A stretch of 64,000 nucleotides of DNA from Calendula officinalis (taxonomy: Eukaryota; Streptophyta; Magnoliopsida; Asterales; Asteraceae): positions 27,094,835 to 27,158,834 of the forward strand of contig OY970825.1 of NCBI GenBank assembly GCA_963853835.1, written 5' to 3'. This document shows positions 23,230 through 35,849 of the stretch, piece by piece. The translations under genes were made by a program, and so were the position numbers. The first letter of the stretch is position 1. Each line of letters starts with the position of its first letter. The notes below the pieces were generated by a model. The model saw nothing but the letters and a program-made list of their open reading frames with translations, was not told the DNA's origin and did not search any database.

Positions 23230-25274
23230 ATACTTTCATTACTCGGCATAAGCGGTTTTCTTCCGATAGGTCTTCCAGGTTTCCTAACCACATTTGGAAT
23301 CTCATTTGGCAAAGCTTATAGTACAAAAGAAATTAAATTTGGTTAAAATGTTTAATAAAGTATTGGCTTGGAAAAAATATAATCTAATATATTAAGGAGT
23401 AATTAAATATAATACTTACAATTTATTCGTCACCAAATCAGTTAAAAAATATAATCTAATATATTAAGGAGTAATTTGATATAAAAAGTAAATTTATTCG
23501 TCAAATAAATAGATTATGGCCTTATAGTAATAATTAATGGACCGTGCTTTTACGTACCGGTTGAATTTGACGAATATGCCCCACCATGCTTTTAACATTA
23601 CCCCTAAAGAAATCGGTTACGGTAATTACTTTAGCATCAGCGGTAAAAAAACTCAATTTTGAACTGATTTGGATCATAGTCATCCTGTTTTTCAGCCCTG
23701 AAATACAAAAATATATCGAGCACAAACATTTATACAATTACGTTTTTTCATGAATTGATTTGAATGACAATTAAAAGGTTTCTTACTAACTCTGATTAAA
23801 ATGCAACAATAGCTGGATGACTCTGATCAATAATTATTTTTGTTCCGAACAAAGCGTTATGGACCGCAGGTGCCCATGCATTGTGTGTGTAACGTCCAAA
23901 AAATTAAAAAATACTGAATGATACATTTTAGTAGTTTCGGTTGAAAACGATAAATTTCTCTCAACAGTAATTGACTAAAGTGCCACATTTTTTATTTACA
24001 CATTATTTCAAAAATAGAATAAAAAATTTTAGGTGACCAGTTATGTTTTAAATCATACCTTCATAATACTTAACTTTGCCAAGCTGTAGTATCACGACAA
24101 AATGTCCAAACTTTTCTGGATCGGTGGCATAATCATTCCACATCGTGGCCCACTCTTCCCAAAATGTAAAATCAAGCTGTTCTCCCCTGTTTTTAAAAAC
24201 TTGTAATTATTTATAGATATCTTATAATAATTTTTATTTATATATATCTGTATGTAAGTAGTACGTACATATTATCCTCGACCACAATAGTACGTCGATA
24301 TTTCATACCACTTTGCGTGGGTACCTTCACAATCTCCATAACTCCAACAACAGAGCCAGTAACATCTGAAACAGAGAACATTACATAATTTGAATATAAA
24401 TAAAATATACTTGTGCATAAAATAAGTATAAAATTGTTGGCTTTAAAAATTAATTTTTTTTTAAAGCAGTATGTATAAATTAAATATATTTATAATATAA
24501 ATAGGACGTACCAACAGCGATTTTTCAGCATAAGTACGATCTACCGACTTAATCTCGGTATAAGGTTCGAGCAATAAACTATACAAATTGTCATCAATTT
24601 GTTCAATTCGAGTAACTGTTGTGTTGAAACCAAAGGCCAGTTTATACTTATGTGGTAATAAAGGGTAATTTCCAGTATTCTGATAAATTGTGAAGTTGGA
24701 AATTTCATAACACTGGCCTTCCTCGAACAGAGGCTCGAACTTATACATAAACTCTTTCTTAATCCAAATTTGGATTCGATCATTCTGCAAAATTTGAAAA
24801 TTTAACCATGTTTTAATTAAATTAAGATGGTAAAAAAGTGTTCTATGATGTATTGACAGCAATACCTGATCATCATGCAACACTAAGTCGAGAGAATAAG
24901 GGCAATGCGGTTCGTTCTTACGGTGGGAATGCCAGATTGAAATACATCTCCCCCGAACAGATATGTTTCGTAACCCTGCATCTATTTTCCCTATTGGGGT
25001 AATGGTTTTCTGTTTCATGTTTTCTGAAATAAACATGTAGAAGTTAGTAATCGTATATATTCAATAAAGTAAAATGCATATAATTTTATTTACCTTGGTC
25101 TGTTCCCATGTTATCTAGAGTCTGGTTTGTATTTTCAGCGGAACGAAATCTTCGGGAACCTAGTGATATACCAGAATTTGCCAAACGCCTCAAATTGCTA
25201 ACGAATGAAGTTGGTGTTTTCTGGTAATTCATCTTCCCTTTTCCTTTGTCGTTGTTCGTATTCACCCTGAACAA
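23230..25274 (-). pseudogene. RPA70-like OB-fold protein of the Helitron
   Basis: Exon-like blocks on the minus strand: about 25094..25274 (NTNNDKGKGKMNYQKTPTSF), 24875..25025 (TPIGKIDAGLRNISVRGR, the first OB-fold), 24512..24783 (RIQIWIKKEFMYKFEPLFEE, YEISNFTIYQNTGNYP), 24300..24365 (DVTGSVVGVMEIVKVPTQSG), 24065..24187 (EQLDFTFWEEWATMWNDYA) and 23820..23890 (NALFGTKIIIDQSHPAIVAF). Further down are AT-hook-like pieces such as RKPGRPIGRKPLMP near 23260. This follows DUF223/RPA1-type single-strand DNA-binding domains encoded by plant Helitrons. Stop codons and exon boundaries were not resolved, so whether any part is intact is open. Its role would be in rolling-circle transposition. Confidence 0.65.
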
Positions 25275-25449
25275 TTAATAAGATTGTGGTTCATATATGA
25301 TTGCATAAATATTTAAATGAATGGTCACGTTTTAGTATTTATAAACGATGTACTTTTTAGTTACTGTAAAAAGTCAAACTGTTTAAATAGTCAAACTGGA
25401 AAATTTTTAATTGATAAAAAGATTAAAAAACAATTTTGTGGTTATTCAA

Positions 25450-26880
25450 TTTTTTTACTTTTTCAGGACCGTTTTTACTGTTTTTTTTAATACATTTATT
25501 ATTCCTTTTTTTCTGTTTTTATCGACTAAAGTAGTTTGACTGCATATATTCAAACTGTGTAAAATATATGCAGTCAAACAGTTTGACTTTAAAAGTCAAA
25601 AATTTTAAAAATAAATTTACTGCTTTGATTGCATATAGCTTGGACAGTTTGACTTTTAAACAAACTGATTTGATTGGCGACGTATTTAAATAGTATAAAA
25701 ATAATTTTAAGGAAATTGATTTAAAGGTTGTACAGTTTGACTTTTAAAGTCAAAGTGTTTGACTGCATATAGTCAAACTGTTTAAACTATATGCAGTCAA
25801 ACAGTTTGACTTTAAATGTCAAAATTTTTTAAAATAAACTTTATGCTTTGACTGCATATAGCAAGGATAGTTTGACTTTTTAAAGTCAAACTGATTTAAT
25901 TGGCCACGTATTTAAATAAAAAATGATAATTTTAATGAAATTGATTTAAAGGTTGGAGAGTTTCACTTTTACAGTGAAATTGTTTGACTGCACATAGTTC
26001 AAACTGTGTAAACTATATGCAGTCAAACAGTTTGACTTTAAAAGTAAAAAAATTTTAAATTAAATTTACTGCTTTGACTGCATATAGCTTGGACAGTTTG
26101 ACTTTTAAACAAACTGATTTGATTAGCCACGTATTTAAATAAAAAAAATTAATAACATGATTTAAAGGTTGGACAGTTTGACTTTTAAATTAAAATTGTT
26201 TGACTGCATATAGTCAGACTGTTTAAACTATATCAAGTTAAACAGTTTGACTTTTAAGAAATTTAATGAAAAGTATAACTGTAGTATGACTATATGCAGT
26301 CAAATAGTTTGACTTTAAAAGTCAAAAGCTTTTATAAAAAAATTTATGCTTTCACTGCATATATCTTGGACAGGTTGACTTTTTAAAGTCAAACTGGTTT
26401 GATTGGCCGCGTATTTAAATAAAAAAATATAATTTGAAGGAAATTGATTTAAAGGTTGGACAGTTTGAATTGTAAAGTCAAACTGTTTGACTGCATATAG
26501 TCAAACTGCTTAAACTATATGCAGTCAAACAGTTTGACTTTAAAAGTTAAAATTTTATAAAATAAATTTTCTGCTTTGACTGCATATAGCTTGGACAGTT
26601 TGACTTTTTAAAGTCTAACTCATTTGATTGGCCACATATTTAAATAAAAAAATATATTTATTGAAATTGATTTAAAGGTTGGACAGTTTGACTGTAAAAG
26701 TCAAACTGTTTGACTGCATATAGTTCAAAATGTGTAAACTATATGCAGTCAAACAGTTTGACTTTAAAAGTAAAAAAAAATTAAAATAAATTTACTGTTT
26801 TGACTGCATATATCTTGGACAGTTTGACTTTTAAACAAACTGATTTGATTGGCCACGTATTTAAATAAAAAAATAATAAT
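25450..26880. repeat. ~224-bp tandem satellite dense in TTGAC/GTCAA
   Basis: The marker GGCCACGTATTTAAAT recurs, with its CGTA/CATA at 25681, 25907, 26130, 26410, 26635 and 26856. Spacings are 226, 223, 280, 225 and 221 bp; the 280-bp unit carries about 56 extra bases. Each unit contains nested palindromes built from AGTTTGACTTTTAAAGTCAAACT, broken here as AGTTTGACTTT / AAAGTCAAACT, and TGACTGCATATAGTCAAAC. It lies just upstream of the Helitron RPA-like gene. Confidence 0.9.
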
Positions 26881-28781
26881 TTTAATTACAGTATAAAACG
26901 GGATTCTAATTACTTCACATTCTAATCATGTGCTTTATAATGCAGAATTCTGTTTGTTATGGAAAATACCACCTGAAAGAGAATATTGATCCTACCAAGG
27001 TATTTTAAGTAATTTACATTTAACGATACCTTAATTTTGAGTAATGTTTTTCAAAAACCGAGGCATTCAAAATTTAATTCTCTTTTTATTTACAAAACAA
27101 GTAATACTTTTTATTTATTCTGAACACTGTCTATAATATTCTCATAATTTAAAATTTAATAACTAATGAAGTAAAAATAAAAAACGACAGTATTAACAAT
27201 CAAAATAAATCGGAATTTAATAGTTCAGATTTTTTTAGATTGTTACTGAAGTTTTATAATAGGGTTTATAAAATACCTTTCAATTGAAGAAACTGTTTGT
27301 CTTTCAGCAGAAAATTTTCCTGCAAGATCGTCCAAATTATATTAACAACTTAATATTAAAATCATATGAGGTATGAAGCAAAATTCTTTATTTTATGGAA
27401 GATATAAATGGAAACCTCCTAATTAAAATGCAGTTTTAATTATGAGGTATGAAGCAAACAGAATGAAGAAAATAGAATGAATAGTCTCAGCGTATAAAAA
27501 AACGAATAGTCGAAAAGTTGAATATATACCTTCAGCGTTGGGCAGTTATCTAATGCAGGGGGTGAAACTTGTAAGCCTTCCGTATATTTGCACGGTTTAT
27601 AAAGGGGTGGATGGTTATTGAAATCACGAAAAAAATGAAATAGATTAGGTAATGCTCTTAAATATTACGGAATTTTAATTGTATTTGATGTTAAGAATCA
27701 ATCTCTTAAATATTTTAAAAATGTTAGTTGATTCGAGATTTCAAAACATACCGTAATTATAATAGGATATTGGCTATGTAACGGATTAGAGGTATTTAAT
27801 TGTATTTAATGTTAAGAATCAATCTCGAAAATTAGTTAGCTATTACAGGTTGTATAGTCAAACTCGCAAGATATCCTCCACGTGAAAACCAGAATTTGTT
27901 AACTGATGCCTATTCGAGCGTACGTATTGTGGAGTTTGTGAGCAATCAGTTGACCAACCATTGAATTACACGTGGAATAAAGCACCAATCATAGAGCTGC
28001 ATAGTGGTGACATGTCAAAACCAAATCGTAGCTGCATATATATGGGAAGATTGTATATTAGTTGTAGTTCTTTGACTTTTAAAAAAGTATTATACTCTTA
28101 AATCCCAAACGCATGAAAATTTACTGAAGTTATTGTTATGAATATGTTAGGTAACGAGGATAAACAGCCTCGCGCGTTGCAGCGAGATTTAAAACGTACA
28201 TATTTTACACAAAATAAAATTATAATCTTAAATCGCTTTTGAATTCTAGTTTCATTGACCCAAACTATAGTCGTAGTGATAATAATAGGACATTAACAAT
28301 AATAATAACGGTAGTAGTAACAATTATAGTAATTGTAATAATATTAAAAGTAAATGTTAACATTAATAAATTTTTTTATCAATAACAATAATAATACTTT
28401 ATAATAGAATCATAAATATTTTAGCAAAGACTTTGGAAGTTGGGAATTGGGACCACCATTATGGTAACATTCTCTTAGTCTTTTCAATTCAATATCATTT
28501 TTATAATCGAATATAGCATCACATTATTACGTGGCAGGAAGAAATACATTGTATTATATTAAAATAAATTATAATACAATCCCGTTTACCTTTATGTCCG
28601 TTCCGTTACCCATTTGTAATGAACAGTAGCATATGTATGCTAATTGTATTATAAGGTTAATAATTATTAAAATATTGAAGTTTCCGTATTATGTACAGGA
28701 ATTCAAAATCGATATCGATTAAAGAAAATAACGCATGAGTCGCGTCTTGTAAGGTTTACACGTGACATCATATCATATATA
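26881..28781. other. AT-rich intergenic DNA
   Basis: No supported gene. The only clear structure is a Helitron-like hairpin near 28168-28186. Confidence 0.45.
28150..28186 (-). mobile_element. Helitron-like hairpin, minus orientation
   Basis: On the minus strand, CTCGCTGCAACGCGCGAG forms a GC hairpin followed by GCTGTTTATCCTCGTTA, parallel to the terminus at 14601-14637 (GGGCAAAACTAATCCTCGTTA, broken here as GGGCAAAACTA / ATCCTCGTTA). It is probably the 3' end of another copy of the same family, with its body to the right. Confidence 0.35.
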
Positions 28782-28979
28782 GGGCATGTTTGGATGGGCT
28801 TTTTGAAAGGACTTGTTGGCTTATTGACTTTTCGAAAAGGAGTTTTAAAAAGTAAGGACTCCCTTACTTCTTGAAAACTCCTTTTTGAGGCATTTACCCA
28901 AACAACTTATTAACTTATTGACTTCTTAAAAAGTCAATAAGTTAATAAGTTACTTTTTATAACTTTCCCAAACATGCCC
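28782..28979. repeat. MITE with GGGCATGTTTGG ends
   Basis: 198 bp. It starts GGGCATGTTTGGATGGGC and ends CCCAAACATGCCC, and the inner arms (TTATTGACTTTTCG / AAAAAGTCAATAAG) pair as well. A hAT- or PIF-like MITE is likely. Confidence 0.75.
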
Positions 28980-30574
28980 ATAATATATAGTCCTTTAATA
29001 TACAAGTAAAGTTTATCATTTTCAAAAAATATTGGCAACGTGAAGCTTATTCTTCAACTTACTCCTACTCCCACTGATCATTATTATATGTCTAATTTTT
29101 TTTAGCAGCGTTATCAATAGTACCATCATCATATAAACATTTGCTTCATGTAACATGAGCACTAAAAAAACTTATAATATCTCAAGCAAAAGGTTTCATA
29201 TAGTGAAATTCTGTTTAATTATTTTCATCTAAATTTTGTTTAAAATAACTCATACTCGTATTTAATAGCAACGCACAATATTGGTAACTAGAACGAGTGT
29301 TCGAATGTAAAATCATTCAATATCATTCATCTTTTTATGATTTTACATGGTATTAGAGTTAAATCTTTAGAGAAAAACAGACGAGCGAAATTATCTCCGG
29401 TCGTCAGCTAATCACCGGTTGTCTGGAGGAATCATGTTTAATTGCTTGTTTCTTTGTTCTTTCAATAAGGGTTTAATATCATCTTGATTTCTTTGTTAAC
29501 GAGAAGTATATACTTCTATGAAATTGAGGGTCCAACAAAACCTTGCAAATCCATCATTTTACACCGCAAACCTAAATAAGCGAACATGTAAATATAATTG
29601 ATTAAATATCACCGGCAAGTCATTAGCAAAAAATTAGCATGTAAACATAATTTCTATAGCCTAGTAGGCTAGTAGTAATATGTCCATAAAGTTTCAGAAG
29701 AAACCGAAGTTTGAAACCTCTACGAGCACAAGGTGTGGAAGGTGTGTTATAGGCATGTTATAAGAATTTTGGGTTTATAACTTGGCTATAACTTTGGAGG
29801 AAAAAATGGCTCCCTGGTGTTATAGTTAAAATGGTATTATAGGGATCCCACATTTGTTATTTAGTGTATTTTGATTGGTTGGACAACCCCCCACCCTACC
29901 CCCCACCCCCACCTTCTTCCTTTGGCCGTTCGTTATGGCCATAACGAAATCTGGTTGGCGAGCATTTAACGAAGGGAGTGGTATGGTATAACGTTGTTAT
30001 TGGTGAACTTTTTGTTTTGGCGGAGGGATAACGGATCCCATACCCTCTGCTCTACGGATAAATAATTTGGGATGAGCTCGAAAATAGCACGAGAAATGCC
30101 AGTTATACTAGAGTCAAAGTTCAACTATTCTTGAATAGTATAACTTAGCTTAAAAATCTATGCGATTTCAATTTATGATTTCATCACTAGCCATATGATA
30201 AAAAAAAAAAATTATATAAGGCCTATATCCCCAACGTACAAAAAAAACAATGTTTTTATTATATATTTTTTACTACGAAAAGATGTCGACAGATCAATAG
30301 GTCATTGCGATCGTTTTAAACACAATCACCTCATATTATTGTATTTGCTTATATGATATTATCTTACAACCACAAATTAAATATTTATAAACGAACATTA
30401 ACTAGTGATATATTTAATTGAATAAAAGAAGGTTAATAGTTGCTTTTAAGCAACCAAGTTTTTTACTTCTTCATAATTTATAGTAGTATTAGTTTATTAC
30501 CCGTTGATATCTTGAAATCACAAAAATATTCTAATTTTTCGGTTGAGTAATGATATTTTTTCTTTAACATCTCT
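28980..30574. other. AT-rich intergenic DNA
   Basis: No supported gene. TGGTATTAGAG at about 29348 resembles a decayed Copia primer-binding site, but no LTRs were recognised. The 29.75-30.06 kb stretch has loosely mirrored TATAAC/GTTATA words that may be a degraded MITE. Confidence 0.35.
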
Positions 30575-31742
30575 AGAGCGAATTAGATCTAAGGTTCCTG
30601 TGATTTACCACTTATTGCAGTTACAGTCTCTAAACTTTATTAAGTACACTGAGAGTTCAGGGTGTACCCATTTTGTTGCACCTATAGTCCCTGAAGCAAA
30701 CAGACGTTTATTAAAGCTGATAAATCCCCCATGTGCACATCACATGATGGGTAGTATGTTAATTGTCCACCCCTTCCTCGTATTTAAACCTGAGTAAATT
30801 ACGTGGAAGGTCCCTGTGGTATACTACTTATTACAGCCTTAGTCCATGAACTTCATTTATTACACCGGAAGTCCCTGGTGTATACACTTTGTTACACTCA
30901 TGGTCCCTGATGCACTCAAATTTTTTTAAATGACCAAAATACCCTTATGGCCTTTTGTAATAAAGCAGATATAAAGAACTTTAAATGTAATAAGTGATAA
31001 ACCTCATGGACCATCTGTGAAATTTATTATGTTAATTGATTTTTTTTTCTTTTTTTCTCTTGGATTCATATTCTTCAACCTTTATTGGCGCGCCATCAAC
31101 CCCATGAAAAAGTCGATCCATCCCAAACTCCTAAATGCGGTTGGCTTCTCCAATTGTCCATCCGCCAGTGACGCTCTATCGACAAGCCTGTGCAAAACAC
31201 CAACTCCTCTGGCAACGTGTATCAATTGTCTGAATTAATTCAGGTCGATAAAACGTCATCGTCGGCGGCTGGCAGAAGGCAAACCACATGTAAGAGTTTG
31301 AGATGTACGACTTTTCAGGAGTTGGTGGCGCGACGATAAAAGTGGAAGAATATTGATCCAAAAGAAAAAAGAAAAAAAATCATTTAACATAAATGAAGTT
31401 CAGGGCAACAGGTATAATGGGTGTAACAAAGTGTATACACCAGGGACTTCTGGTGTAATAAATGAAGTTCATGGACTAAGATTGTAATAAGTAGTATACC
31501 ACAGTGACCTTCCATGTAATTTATCCGGGTTTAAATATGATGAAGGGGTGGAAAATTACCATACGACCCATCATGTGATGTGCACATGGGGGAATTAACA
31601 GATTTAATAAACGTCTGTTTGCTTCAGGGACTATGGGTGCAACAAAATGGATACAATAGAGACTCCCAGTGTACTTAATGAAGTTTAGGAACTGTGGCTA
31701 CAATAAGTGGTAAACCATAGGGATCTAGATGTAATTCGCTCT
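30575..31742. mobile_element. 1.17-kb element with ~350-bp inverted arms
   Basis: The left arm (30575 to about 30930) and right arm (about 31385 to 31742) are reverse complements at most positions. Shared words include TGTGCACATCACATGATGGG, AAACAGACGTTTATTAAA and GGTGTATACACTTTGTTACA. Terminal bases AGAGCGAATTA / TAATTCGCTCT match exactly. The centre (30.93-31.38 kb) is less AT-rich and may be captured DNA, but I do not recognise a protein in it. Long TIRs suggest a MULE-type or foldback element. Confidence 0.75.
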
Positions 31743-33997
31743 TCTTTCTACCATTTGATCATTATAAAGTCAAAATCAAAATATAATATAAGGAAAGATA
31801 ATTAATAAAAAATTTAAAAATGTAAGTTTGAAATTAATAAATCATCAAGAAAAGCATGTATATATATACATATATTTGACAATTTTAAATGAATACGCAT
31901 ACTTCTTGACAATGCATAAATATAAACATAAATAACATATAAAATATGCTTATTTAAGTATTTGAATGTAATTGTTTTGGTCTAGTCAGTTATGTTAATG
32001 TATTTTTGTTCAACAATGTATTATAATAAAACGTTGAAAGTTGTTAAAATTATCAAGAATACGTTGAAAAAACAATGTATACCGTCTCATTGCTACGTAT
32101 TTCCTTGAATAATCAAATTTCTTATTATATTTATTTTCCAATATATTTTTCACGAATTTAAATAATACGTTAAAAGTTTAATAACATGAATCGTGTGGTG
32201 ATCTCAAAGAAATACACATTAACACGTATTTCTAGAATTGCATGAATTTAACCGAACACAATGTACAAAAATATACTCCGTATTATATAAGTCTTTGTAT
32301 GTATTACAATATAAGTGTAAAAGTTGAAGTAACGTCAAGAAAATGTTGTAAAAGTTAAGTATTTGGACTCGTTTCGGCGAATTGCCTTGAATAATTAATA
32401 CTTCATAATAATATATTTTTCGAGATATTGACGACCCATTCAAAAAACCAAGTTAAACACACATTGGTCATTTTATAGAATACACATGTCTCTCAACATT
32501 CATAAGTATAACCTCAAATAACGTACACAACATGCTTATATATGTATTTGGATGTAATGATTTAGATTTTGTCATTTATGTTAATGTATATTTTTACAAA
32601 AGTGTGCAATATAATAATGTATATTTTCAAGGCATTTTGACATATATTAATATCTAAGTTAATTATATTTTAATAATTAGTCAAGAAACGTGTATACACA
32701 CATATTTGATAACGTATAAAACATGTTTGTATATATATTTAAATGTAATTATATAAATCTTGTCATTTATATTGATATATCTATTTATTTATATATAATC
32801 ATAATTATTATAATAAAATGTTAAAAGTTTGTTAAATCCTTTGAAAATTATGTACTCCAACTCAATTCCATGGATTGTGTTGAAAATATTAAACTTGTTA
32901 ACAAATATGTATCTTTTATTAATATCATTAAATGGTTTGTTCCAGGAGGTCCAGAATTATTATAAAGTTCTAAGGAATACTTTTGGACCCTTGGATCAAG
33001 GAGATTAATGGTTCAGATTATATCCTCATTTAAAATATTTTTTTGTGCGTGGAAGGGTATAATGTCTCTCCATGTGTAATACTTATTTTTAATCTTGATC
33101 ATTGATTAAGCTTAATCTAATGGCTGTAAGTTGTTCCTTGGAACTTTATAATATTAGTGTTCCTTCCTTAACACAACTCATGTTATTAATACAAAAAGTT
33201 GAAGAGGAATATTGCAGAATTGCCCATTTAACACTTGAAAAGTCGTCTCCGAAGGATTACAAAAAATTGACTCGAGGTCTTCTGAAGAGATATATGGTGA
33301 CAATTTTTGGCCCACGATATCGTTTAGCATTTACTCCTTGTGGACCATATTCGTCTTCAATTAAAATTTAAAATCCCAACGTGTTGTTTACTGCAAAAAA
33401 AAAGTGTTGGTAACCAACCTACTCAACTAAGGGTTGATCTATCTCTATAATTATATACATTATAAGATAAAATACTTAAATCATCAAATAGAATCGCTTC
33501 TTAAATGGCGTTAAAAAAATAGAATCGCTTGCTTAAGTTGTTTTATACTGAAAATCATAATGGATAATTAATATGTTATAAACATGTCAGGTTTTGTGTG
33601 TATTTGTATGGTTTTTTTTTATCTGCAAAGGTTATGGAATTTCTGAAAGAGATATTATTCTTAATCTTTTTATTATGGTACGTGAAAGTGAGACAAAGAA
33701 GAAATATTGCAAGAGTGGAAAGAATGAGATAACACTTCGGCCCATCGAATAAAATGGAAACAACTCGTTAGTTAATTATATTTATTCACTAAGTGTCCAT
33801 TATTATATGTTAGTAGTATATGATAACGGGTCATCGAATAAAATGGTGTACCATTTTTTTAGAAATGTTGAAGCTACGTAGACCCATTATGTCACTCTAT
33901 TTGGGTCTCCTAGTGGAGTAAGTTGGCCCAACCCATATCCATGGAAATATTTTCATATATTGGTAGGTAAACTTCCCAAACTAATTTCATTGGCTAA
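31743..33997. other. AT-rich intergenic DNA
   Basis: No supported gene. An 89-codon open frame at 33102-33371 was considered; it resembles no family I know and has no splice or promoter context. Confidence 0.45.
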
Positions 33998-34211
33998 GGT
34001 GCTGTTTGGTAGCATTTTAATGGTTAATATCTGAATAATAAAGAGATCTGAATGATTTAGACTTCTCCTAAAATCTGTCTAATTAAGAGGTAGTACATGT
34101 TAAATTATTGATTCAGATGTTGATTAAGAGGTTTTACCAAACACTCTGAATATGTCTGATTAAGAGAGTGACTTCTTAACTGAATCATTAAGAAGCTTAT
34201 CAAACAACACC
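33998..34211. repeat. Tourist-like MITE with TAA duplication
   Basis: 214 bp. It starts GGTGCTGTTTGGTAGC and ends TATCAAACAACACC, flanked by TAA on both sides (33995-33997 and 34212-34214). A 3-bp duplication fits PIF/Harbinger elements. Confidence 0.65.
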
Positions 34212-34411
34212 TAAATTAATTTCACCAAACCATGAGTCTTTAATTATTATTATTTTGTTGAATTCAACCTAACCTATATGTAACTGGGTAATAAGAATAA
34301 AGATATGTAGTCACTTTAATGATTTAATTTTTTTTCCTTTCATTCTAAAATAGGCATGCTATATAAAATATTAAATAAAACTGATAAACATAAAACTAAA
34401 CGAACCGAATA

Positions 34412-34675
34412 CTCCCTCTGTCCCTTAATAAAGTTCTCATTTCTATCAAAATATTTGTCCCAAAATAAAGTTCTCATTTCTCAAATTAAAGGGACCCACT
34501 CAATAAAATAATAGTATTACAATGTACTTCACCACTAACTATCTTTTAAAAACACTTTCTCTCTCCAAAATAACCATATATTTTAATCAAATTTATTACT
34601 AAGACCCCACCATTAACTAACTCCTAAAAACTTGTGCCAAATTGAAATAGGAACTTTATTAAGGGACGGAGGGAG
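34412..34675. repeat. Stowaway MITE
   Basis: 264 bp bounded by TA on each side. Ends CTCCCTCTGTCCCTTAATAA and TTATTAAGGGACGGAGGGAG are classic Stowaway termini of Tc1/mariner type. Confidence 0.92.
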
Positions 34676-35477
34676 TATAATAATGCGCACCATTTGAATT
34701 AAAGCTAATAGGAATAATCAAAACCATATTAACCAATAACCGAGTACCAATAACCTACTCAGTTTAACAGCAACAACCTATATATATAGGGTGTGTCTAA
34801 AAAGACCTTTAGTAAAAAATTCATTATTTCAAAAAATGATTAAATGATTAGGAAGAGATTAATTCTCCATCATTAGTGGTTTTAATTATTGGAAAGAGGT
34901 GCTACTTTTTATTGCAATTAAGAATGATATATTTTTTTTCATTTCATATAAAAAGTAATCAAATCTTAAAATATAATAAACTAATAAAATACATGTAACA
35001 TAAAAATAACGTTAAATAAATTATTTTGACAAGTTCACGAACCCAATCGAAACTGAACTGAAAACATGTAATCGGTTCTGTTTCGGTTTTAAAAATTCAT
35101 CATTTCCGGTTTCAGTTCGGTTTTCCAAAAGGAAGAGCATTTGGCTAAAAAAAACTGAACTGAAAAGCGAACCGAACCAAAACCGAAAACATGTAATCTG
35201 ATCAGTTTCGATTTTGAAAATTTATCGTTTTCAGTTTTGATTCTATCGGTTTTAGTTCGGTTTAGTTTCTGGACCGTGTTGACCCGTAATTCAAAGTGAA
35301 AAATTTAAAATCATTAATTGTTTCTCATAAAAAATAACATTTTTATTTGTATCACCCTTTTACTAATTATGTGATTAATTATCTTTTTAATATTTTTCTC
35401 ATAATAATTTATTGTTGTTTAAGTAGCTATTCACGTAATTAATGAGTTGATTTTAACCATATTAATCTTATAATATA
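34676..35477. other. Intergenic, with AACCGAAC-rich patch
   Basis: No gene. About 35040-35280 is rich in GAACTGAA/CGGTTTTGGTT words, probably a degraded simple-sequence-like transposon interior. Confidence 0.4.
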
Positions 35478-35510
35478 CTATCTCCGTCCTACAAAAAAGT
35501 TTACATTTCT

Positions 35511-35836
35511 TGATAGATCGTTTAAGACTAGAATCAAGCTAATCCATTGAGATTTGAGTGAGAAATTGAAGATTTGTGTGAGTGTGTGTAGATGGTGTGA
35601 GTGTGTGTAAACGAGAGAGAACGAGAGAACTTTCAGAAATGTAATTCAGTTAATAGTGGGAAAGCTTACAAATTAAGCCTAAATGAAAGGTATTTATACC
35701 TCCTTAATAAACATGCTTAAACACTTTCTTAACTAAGCCTAATTACATTGCATTAGGCTTATGACTAGTTTACCATTTACTCAATGTTACAAAACTAGTC
35801 CCTATACTATTTGATACAATATATTTGACCCTAACA
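35511..35836 (-). repeat. 3' LTR of copy B
   Basis: On the element's strand it starts TGTTAGGGTC and ends CGATCTATCA. It differs from the right-hand LTR by AACTTTCAG versus AATTTTCAG and by TTAATAAAC versus TTACTAAAC (plus-strand text). Confidence 0.95.
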
Positions 35837-35849
35837 ATCTCCCCCTTTG
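35837..35849 (-). other. Polypurine tract of copy B
   Basis: On the minus strand, ACAAAGGGGGAGAT directly abuts the 3' LTR start TGTTAGGG. This is the expected plus-strand primer and fixes the element's orientation. Confidence 0.88.

Larger units (their letters stand above)
20442..25274 (-). mobile_element. Degenerate Helitron (coding relics on minus strand)
   Basis: Minus-strand order is RPA-like / AT-hook gene (25274 to about 23230), then Rep/helicase N-terminal part (22080 to about 20855). Presence of an RPA-like gene beside Rep-Hel is typical of plant Helitrons. Neither terminus was found: the left side is cut at the junction with copy A, and the right side grades into a satellite. The 20442-20740 stretch is unassigned. 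Confidence 0.7.

Noticed and set aside
25450..26880. CRISPR-like or integron-like array
   Set aside because: Unit length, eukaryotic context and lack of unique spacers show it is an ordinary satellite.
29330..29360. TGGTATTAGAG as a primer-binding site of another LTR element
   Set aside because: No LTR ends or internal domains were found around it; kept only as a remark.
33102..33371. 89-codon open frame starting MIKLNLMAV
   Set aside because: No recognisable domain, splice or promoter signals; the base composition matches surrounding intergenic DNA.
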